Source of the DNA: Charina bottae
Taxonomy: Eukaryota > Chordata > Lepidosauria > Squamata > Charinaidae
Assembly (NCBI GenBank): GCA_023362775.1
Contig: JALMGJ010000020.1
Coordinates: 1,426,001-1,490,000 of the forward strand
Length of the DNA stretch: 64,000 nucleotides
Reading direction: 5' to 3'
How positions within the stretch are numbered: the first letter of the stretch is position 1; every line of letters starts with the position of its first letter. Both the position numbers and the translations under genes were made by a program. Below are positions 57,961 to 64,000 of the stretch, piece after piece. The notes beneath the pieces are model-generated. The model was not told the DNA's origin. It was given only the letters and a program-made list of their open reading frames with translations, and ran no database searches.

Positions 57961-58033
57961 TAAAATCTGTACATAGAGCCTGGTACCAAACAGTACATAT
58001 GTAAAATCCTTACATAGAGCCTGGTACCAAACA
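57961..58033. repeat. 41-bp tandem duplication, two units
   Basis: TAAAATC followed by ACATAGAGCCTGGTACCAAA begins at 57961 and again at 58002. The second unit is incomplete. Confidence 0.85.
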
Positions 58034-58274
58034 GGCAATTCTTTAAGGATGAGGGTTATGTGGCCCTACCTAGCCATTTTACTTAGCCGTGAAGCAATGC
58101 ATTCTGCATTCACCTCTGTTTTTAATGACAAATAGGGTACTCAAACTAAGAACCTGTTCTCTAGGAGCCAGAATAAGCTATTTCACAAACTCCTGGAACT
58201 CAGCAATACTTGCCTCAGCACTTCCATTTTCAGCTTCAATATACTGGCCCTCATCTGCTGCCCCAGAAGCATCT

Positions 58275-58815
58275 GCTCCTTCCTAGGGCTGAGAGTGACT
58301 GGCCCAAGGTCACCCAGCCGGCTTTCATGCCTAAGGCGGGACTAGAACTCTCAGTCTCCTGGTTTGCTATTGGCTCCTTCCTAGGGCTGAGAGTGAGAGT
58401 GACTGGCCCAAGGTCACCCAGCCGGCTTTCATGCCTAAGGCGGGACTAGAACTCTCAGTCTCCTGGTTTCCCATTGGCTCCTTCCTAGGGCTGAGAGAGA
58501 GAGTGACTGGCCCAAGGTCACCCAGCCGGCTTTCATGCCTAAGGCGGGACTAGAACTCTCAGTCTCCTGGTTTGCTATTGGCTCCTTCCTAGGGCTGAGA
58601 GAGAGAGTGACTGGCCCAAGGTCACCCAGCCGGCTTTCATGCCTAAGGCGGGACTAGAACTCTCAGTCTCCTGGTTTCCCATTGGCTCCTTCCTAGGGCT
58701 GAGAGAGAGAGTGACTGGCCCAAGGTCACCCAGCTGGCTTTCATGCCTAAGGCGGGACTAGAACTCTCAGTCTCCTGGAGCCTTAACCACGAGACCACAC
58801 TGGCTCTCATTTACT
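58275..58815 (-). mobile_element. SINE with five-fold tandem core
   Basis: A unit beginning CCTAGGGCTGAGAG starts at 58282, 58380, 58484, 58588 and 58692 (one 98-bp step, then three of exactly 104). Each carries GACTGGCCCAAGGTCACCCA, CATGCCTAAGGCGGGACTAG and TTGGCTCCTTCCTAGG. The last ends in CCTTAACCACGAGACCACAC, antisense to the SINE A-box. It is an expanded version of the dimer at 23.4 kb. Confidence 0.85.
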
Positions 58816-61800
58816 ATGCCAATAATATTTCCCTGTGTACAAGTCAATGCGTAAAGCACCCAGATCACACATTGTCTTAAATATATGATACACTCTTAAC
58901 TAGTGAGCCTGGTAATTGTGTGAATCAGCTCAATGGCATTCCTATATTTAAATAAAAGCCCCCCCCCCCATTTAAAGAAACATGCTTCCAACAGAAATCA
59001 TGCGTTGAAAAATAATTTAACATATCTTTTCATTAATAGTGCTGAGGAAAGCTCATCTCCTCTCCATTATATTGTAAGAGTAAAAGATTTGGATTTGACC
59101 TCAACATCTCTTGTAACTGCTGATAATCTTTTTGATTGCAGCAGGTAAAAACTGAATGAATGAATGAATGAATGAATGAATGAACAAATACATCAGTAAG
59201 AGACAGAAAGTTTGTTTTCACACAGTGAAATATTTTATTTGTAAGGCTTGTTACTTCTTTTCATCATTAAGATGATCTTAACATTTAAAAATATAGAATA
59301 ATAAAAATAACAAAAGATACAGCCAGCAAAGCTTCATCCAAAAGCTTGGTTAAAGAAATACTGGGATTGTTTTGTCTTGAGAAGGCACAGGGGAACTATG
59401 ATCATTTTTTTTAAAGTGCCTTAAAAAAATGTCACACCAAAAGTGAAGACCTGTTCTGTATTATTGTGGAGTGCAGGACATGGAATAATGGGCTTAATGT
59501 ATAGGATGATAGATTCCAACTGAATGTCAGAAATGAATTCTTAACAATAAGAGCTGACAGTGGAATCAATTAGGCAGTGAAGTCGAGGGCTTCCCAATTA
59601 AGATAATCATATGGAGGCTAGACAGACATCTATAGATGATGCTTTTAATATGGATTCCTACCCTCAGGGAGAGCTAGCACCAAGTTCGAAGTCTGGGATT
59701 CTCTAAAACGTATCTTCAGCTTGTGCCAACATTTTAATAAAGTAGCACCATCCATAATTGGGTAAGGAGCATGGGAGTACAAATGGAATGCTACTACTGA
59801 TACGGTCCTGCCTAAAGTCATCAAATTATGAGACATACCCACAGCTGGGATCACAAGCAGGTCTCCCTGGTTGATGCTGTCACTGGACTGAGCATCGCAG
59901 GAGGCACTATTTTAGTTACTTGGATAGTAAGTCATTTAGAACTTTATGTAGAATGAGTCCCTCTAATTGGGGCCAGTAATTCACAAGGAGCCAGTGGTGA
60001 ACTTTTAGACTGGTGTTACATGATTGTAATAATCCAATCATGCGGTTGTTGGAACATGCATAATTAAAACCAAGCCACCTTAGTCCAAGAAAGATACAAC
60101 AGCTGAATCTGAACACAGGGATTTCTGATGACTTTTCTGGATTTAGTGACATCTTTGAATTTAGGGTAATCACACCAAGCTGCAACCTTAATCCTTTGAG
60201 TGAGCACAATCTTATCCAAATGTCTTCCTAATTTCCAAACCAAACAACCATTATCAACAGCCTTTCCATTTTATCAGGATTAATCATCAGCTTATTGGCT
60301 TTTTAGCCCAGCTCTCTATTATCATCATCCCAGAGAGCTACTTCCACAAGAACCTGTGGTCAATCAGTAGCCAACCAGATGGATGCTCATTTATAGCCAG
60401 CTTAATGCTTTCAGTATCTTTTTATTATTTCCTATATTCTTATTTTAAATTGTGCAACAGGTATTTTAATGTTGCACATCATTGGGAGATGTATAGCCTG
60501 CAAGGCAGAATCAGAATGTTTCTTTTAAAAGTGCATGCCTCTGTGATATCCCAGAGCACCCCGTAGGATAGCACTCCCTTATATCTCTCCTATCAAGGTG
60601 AGCAAGGTTGCTTCAGTACCACATGCAAGCTTGAAATGGGATTCTTCCAATTCAGTTTCCGCTGTTATGTTCTCTGGCGCCATGTCTAGGAAAGGTCATT
60701 TGCAGCTGGAAGATTGTCCAAAACCTCCTGGTCCAGAGAGGGTCTTTTCAGGCAAGAGTGTGCCCTTGCCTCCTTCCAAGGAATTGACCTCATTCCCTCC
60801 GGAAATCAGGCACAGACTTACCTGGCCCAAAGGGCAAGGAACAAGTAATTCACCTAGAATTTAAAATAAAGTTTAGGAAACTCTCTTCTTCATTCTGTTC
60901 ATGCTGTTATTCAAGACATGACTCTTTCCTCACCTTTGCCAGGGGAAGGAAAGCTATTGTCATTTTTGTCACTAATATTTCATGATCCCATTCAAAACTG
61001 CCTACTTGAACACTCACAGTTTTCCTGCTCTTTAGTCAGAACTTTTTTTTAGTCCTGGCAGCAATTACTGCATAGCAGGACAAAGTAGACCTTGGGTTAC
61101 ATTCCTGCATTTTGCTTTTGGATATCTAACTGGCTGGGCCAGTTTGTCTGCAACTGGCAGTCAATAAATTGGACCTGGCTTGCTAATTGAGTCACTGAGA
61201 ACTGTGCAGTGAAACAGTGACGTTGCCACCAGCTGAAATTGGGTACCATACAGATGAAATTGATGTGTTCATTGTGGGATTATTAGTTTAGGGATGCATG
61301 AAGATTTGGATCCAGACTCCTCTTCCCCTGTAGGCTGTTCAAGGCAAAACATGAAGTGTTTTGCAGTCATTCACCCTGTTCTAAAACCACAGAATTGTTA
61401 CATATTGAATTAGGGACCATGGAATCCTGTTCAGGTATACACATCCTGAAAACAAATCCGAAAAGAAACATGTAATATTTCAAAACAATGAGCAGCATTT
61501 TAATTTTTCAAAAATCTGTCCTGCTGCTTTTGTATAGACCATCATAATCTCTACCACCTTAACCTGACAGCAGTGTTGATTTATTCCTGGAACCATCAGT
61601 AATTCTGTAGTGGAATGTTTGATATAATCCAGAATCAAAGTCACAGACTGAGCCTGCAATAATAATGACAAAGAGCACAATTACAAAAATGTGATTCAAT
61701 CTACATCATAGGTTACATTTATTGCAACAGTTATTAAACATCAGGAATTCTAATTGCATAAGTTGATATTTTTCTGCTGATAGGCAGAATTTCATTTCCT

Positions 61801-63057
61801 ACTGTTAGGAGACAGTGGAATCTTAATCTGCTCTCATATTAATTGTTAAATTGTATATTTTAATCCATGATCACACAGAGTTATTTATAAAGAATTAGTT
61901 AATGCAGTCTGACTTAGTGAATGTGGTACAATTGGTAAAGGCACTGTGCCATTGTCTGGAATTTTTAAGACTCTTCTTGCTCCACATTCAAAGAATTCTG
62001 TTATATATCTCTGTTTAATGAATCTATGACCCTAACAGTTTATGAACACACCTGAAATTTGTATACTGTCCAACTTCTATGAGAACATGTTTTTCTGGGG
62101 TCTTAAATTCACAGGATTTGTTTCAAATAATTGCTTAAAGCAAAATATATTTTTCTCTCTTTTTACAAAAATATAATTCCACAGAGTTAAAGTTAGAACC
62201 AGGAAAATTTGTTTCAAAAGATTTGAATTAGTTTATCAAGGCACAACATTGCATAATTAAATAATTAACATATTCCTGAATCAAAAAATTCTAATGCAAA
62301 TTGCTTAACAGGTTTGCTTGAACCTTATATAAGAAATAACTGAGTTAGCAGTCTGTTTCAGATAGCTCAGGTGTCATCAGCATGAGCTTCTTTTTAATAT
62401 TCTTCTTAATCTAATATTAGTTTAATGGTTCACATCTCAAGTTCAACAGATGTTTATCAGCAGATAACCTGAACTAACTTCTGGCCCAAATTGTAAAACA
62501 TTATTGTTAACAACTTTTCTGTCACTTTCCAGAGGTCCAGCTAACAATAAACAATGTATCAAACAATAAATGTATGACTCAGATACCCCTTTTTGTTCCT
62601 ACTTGGCTCTGAATCCTATTGATACGGTGATACTAGATACCAAGGTCAGTTGGGGTAAGGAATGTAGGTTGCCTTCTATCACATTAGAAATTAGCTTCTT
62701 CCCAGAATCTGCTTCATTTAATTGGCTATTTCTTGGAGATTTTCTATATTTGATTTGCTAATATTTTCATCAAAATTGCGTAGGTGATGTTTTCTCCATC
62801 CCAGACTTGCAAATGAAGCATAAAAACTTTTAAAAAACCCTATTTGATACTTTATTTTATCATTTTATTTTATTATGTTTGTAGCAGCAATGTATTTTCT
62901 TTAAAAGACCCACAGCTTTATTTATTTTTGTCAGTAAAGATGCTTTGACCTTGACATTCAGTGCCATAGCTCCATCTACTGATAAAGAAAAGCTCTTGCT
63001 TTTTCTTTGTGTTGGAACAAAATATTCCAAACAGAACAGGACTTTCCAAAACAAGCT
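58816..63057. other. Intergenic, no gene recognised
   Basis: AT-rich. 59.9-60.3 kb may be an old minus-strand LINE relic (GGTGTTACATGATTGTAATA resembles a word at 5.1 kb). 61.7-62.6 kb is repeat-free and could hold conserved non-coding DNA or an intron. I specifically looked for the AGAP1 C-terminus on the minus strand and did not find it. Confidence 0.4.
59153..59184. repeat. AATG tetranucleotide run
   Basis: About eight units. Confidence 0.9.
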
Positions 63058-63185
63058 AAAATTTATTTATTTATTTATTTATTGGATTTATTTATTTATT
63101 GGATTTATTTATTTATTGGATTTATATTACCGCCCATCTTCTTCACAAGGAGAACTCTGGGCGGTTCACAACCAATTGAATTGGC
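63058..63185 (-). mobile_element. L2/CR1-type LINE tail with 20-bp periodicity
   Basis: TTTATTTATTTATTGGA-type words repeat three times, then ATTACCGCCCATCTTC and ACTCTGGGCGGTTCACAAC give the reversed tail stem-loop. Confidence 0.7.
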
Positions 63186-63223
63186 TGTGGGACTGGAAAG
63201 CAAGTACAGGAATAGGCACAAGA

Positions 63224-63278
63224 GAGGAGGAGGAGGAGGAGGAGGAGGAGGAGGAGGAGGAGGAGGAGGAGGAGGAGG
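63224..63278. repeat. AGG microsatellite
   Basis: About 18 units. It creates poly-Glu, poly-Gly and poly-Ser frames that are artefacts. Confidence 0.95.
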
Positions 63279-63799
63279 GTGAGTTGGGAGGAAGTGGAGG
63301 TATGCCTGTAGAAGATTTGGGAAGAATCAGATGCAGAGGGTCAGGGAAGAAGGATAGCAGGAGGAAAGGCATAGCTGAGAGTTGGGAGACAGCAGAGATA
63401 AATCGGATAAATCAAACAGGCTCAGCAGGAAGAGGAAAGACAAGGAATGGACAGGCCAATGTGCGGGTGGGTGGTGGGCCGAATTGGAGAAGCCAGCTTT
63501 GTTGGAAGAGACAGATGGGGAAAGGCACAGTGGGAGGAAAAGCATTGCAGAGTTGGGAGAGATTGGTAGAGGAGAAGCTTGGAGGACCAAGGAAGCAAAA
63601 TGTGGCAAAGGAGGTAGTGGAGGGCAGAGGTACCACAGGCCTCATTGGATGGGCTGCCGGGCTGCCTGTAGCTCAGAGGCTGCACTTTGCAAACTCCAGA
63701 TTTAGAACAATACAAGCCACTGTAGACAGTCCTGAAAGACATGGCAAGTACTGTTTCCACAGGACCATGTGAATAAGTTTCCACATTTCTTCATGTAAA
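63279..63799. other. Purine-rich intergenic DNA
   Basis: G/A-rich sequence with open frames on both strands but no recognisable domain. Confidence 0.4.
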
Positions 63800-63825
63800 G
63801 ATAGATGATGAGAGATAGATGATAG

Positions 63826-63865
<40 letters not shown>

Positions 63866-63913
63866 TGATAGATGATAGATAGATAGATGATAGATAGATA
63901 GATAGATAGATAG

Positions 63914-63961
<48 letters not shown>

Positions 63962-64000
63962 GATAGATAGAGAGATAGAGATAGAGATAGAGATAGAGAT
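63800..64000. repeat. GATA tetranucleotide array, runs off the window
   Basis: GATA units with interspersed GATGATA and GAGATA variants from about 63,800 to the end; the true length is unknown. GATA (Bkm-type) repeats are known to be abundant in squamates, especially snakes. Confidence 0.93.

Larger units (their letters stand above)
56430..58270. other. Intergenic, no gene recognised
   Basis: AT-rich, with an ATT run near 57107 and the small items listed separately. No exon-like structure supported. Confidence 0.45.

Noticed and set aside
58816..63057. Terminal exon of AGAP1 on the minus strand
   Set aside because: AGAP1 is the expected downstream neighbour by human gene order, but I found no ankyrin-repeat or C-terminal peptide matching it in any frame I read.
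62945..63772. 275-codon open frame with a poly-Glu run on the plus strand
   Set aside because: It spans a TTTA-type LINE tail and an AGG microsatellite; both strands are open and no domain is recognisable. Composition artefact.

Overview
The window is vertebrate nuclear DNA, most likely from a squamate reptile (lizard or snake). Three things support this: a complete two-exon homeobox gene recognisable as GBX2; a dense load of Sauria-type tRNA-derived SINEs and BovB (RTE-clade) LINE copies; and many L2/CR1-clade LINE tails, hAT transposons and a GATA tetranucleotide array. The species cannot be read from the sequence.

Layout. 1-12.8 kb is repeat-rich intergenic DNA: hAT and TA-flanked MITE elements, a BovB inserted into an older L2/CR1 LINE, a long decayed LINE at 6.5-8.2 kb and a Sauria SINE at 10 kb. 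12.9-16.1 kb is GC- and CpG-rich with a probable conserved non-coding block near 15.3 kb. 16.1-25.4 kb is AT-rich intergenic DNA with a transposon-in-SINE nest at 20.6-21.3 kb. 25.5-39.1 kb is the GBX2 domain: CpG islands, GBX2 on the + strand (coding exon 1 at 31434-31941, coding exon 2 at 33234-33757, 343 residues, AATAAA at 34516), and TAAT-rich blocks up- and downstream that look like regulatory elements. 39-64 kb is again intergenic, with hAT elements carrying internal minisatellites, LINE tails, Sauria SINEs, two divergent ~510-bp LTRs in opposite orientation (one split by a SINE), a five-unit 104-bp tandem array and a terminal GATA array.

GBX2 is the only protein-coding host gene I can support. 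In human its neighbours are ASB18 and AGAP1; I recognised no exon of either. The gene sits alone inside a broad low-repeat, CpG-rich interval, the usual arrangement for a developmental regulator with distributed enhancers. Transposons cluster outside that interval; inside it I see simple repeats and one 5S rRNA-like relic.

The most interesting host-gene observation is a second, in-frame 3' splice site 126 bp upstream of the canonical GBX2 exon 2 acceptor; it would add 42 residues including a run of 13 glutamates. The most interesting mobile-element observations are SINEs with a Sauria-like 5' half joined to an L2/CR1-type tail, hAT elements with exact 8-bp target duplications and expanded internal 56-bp repeats, and matching LTRs. 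I found no bacterial-type system, CRISPR array, operon or obviously new gene system.
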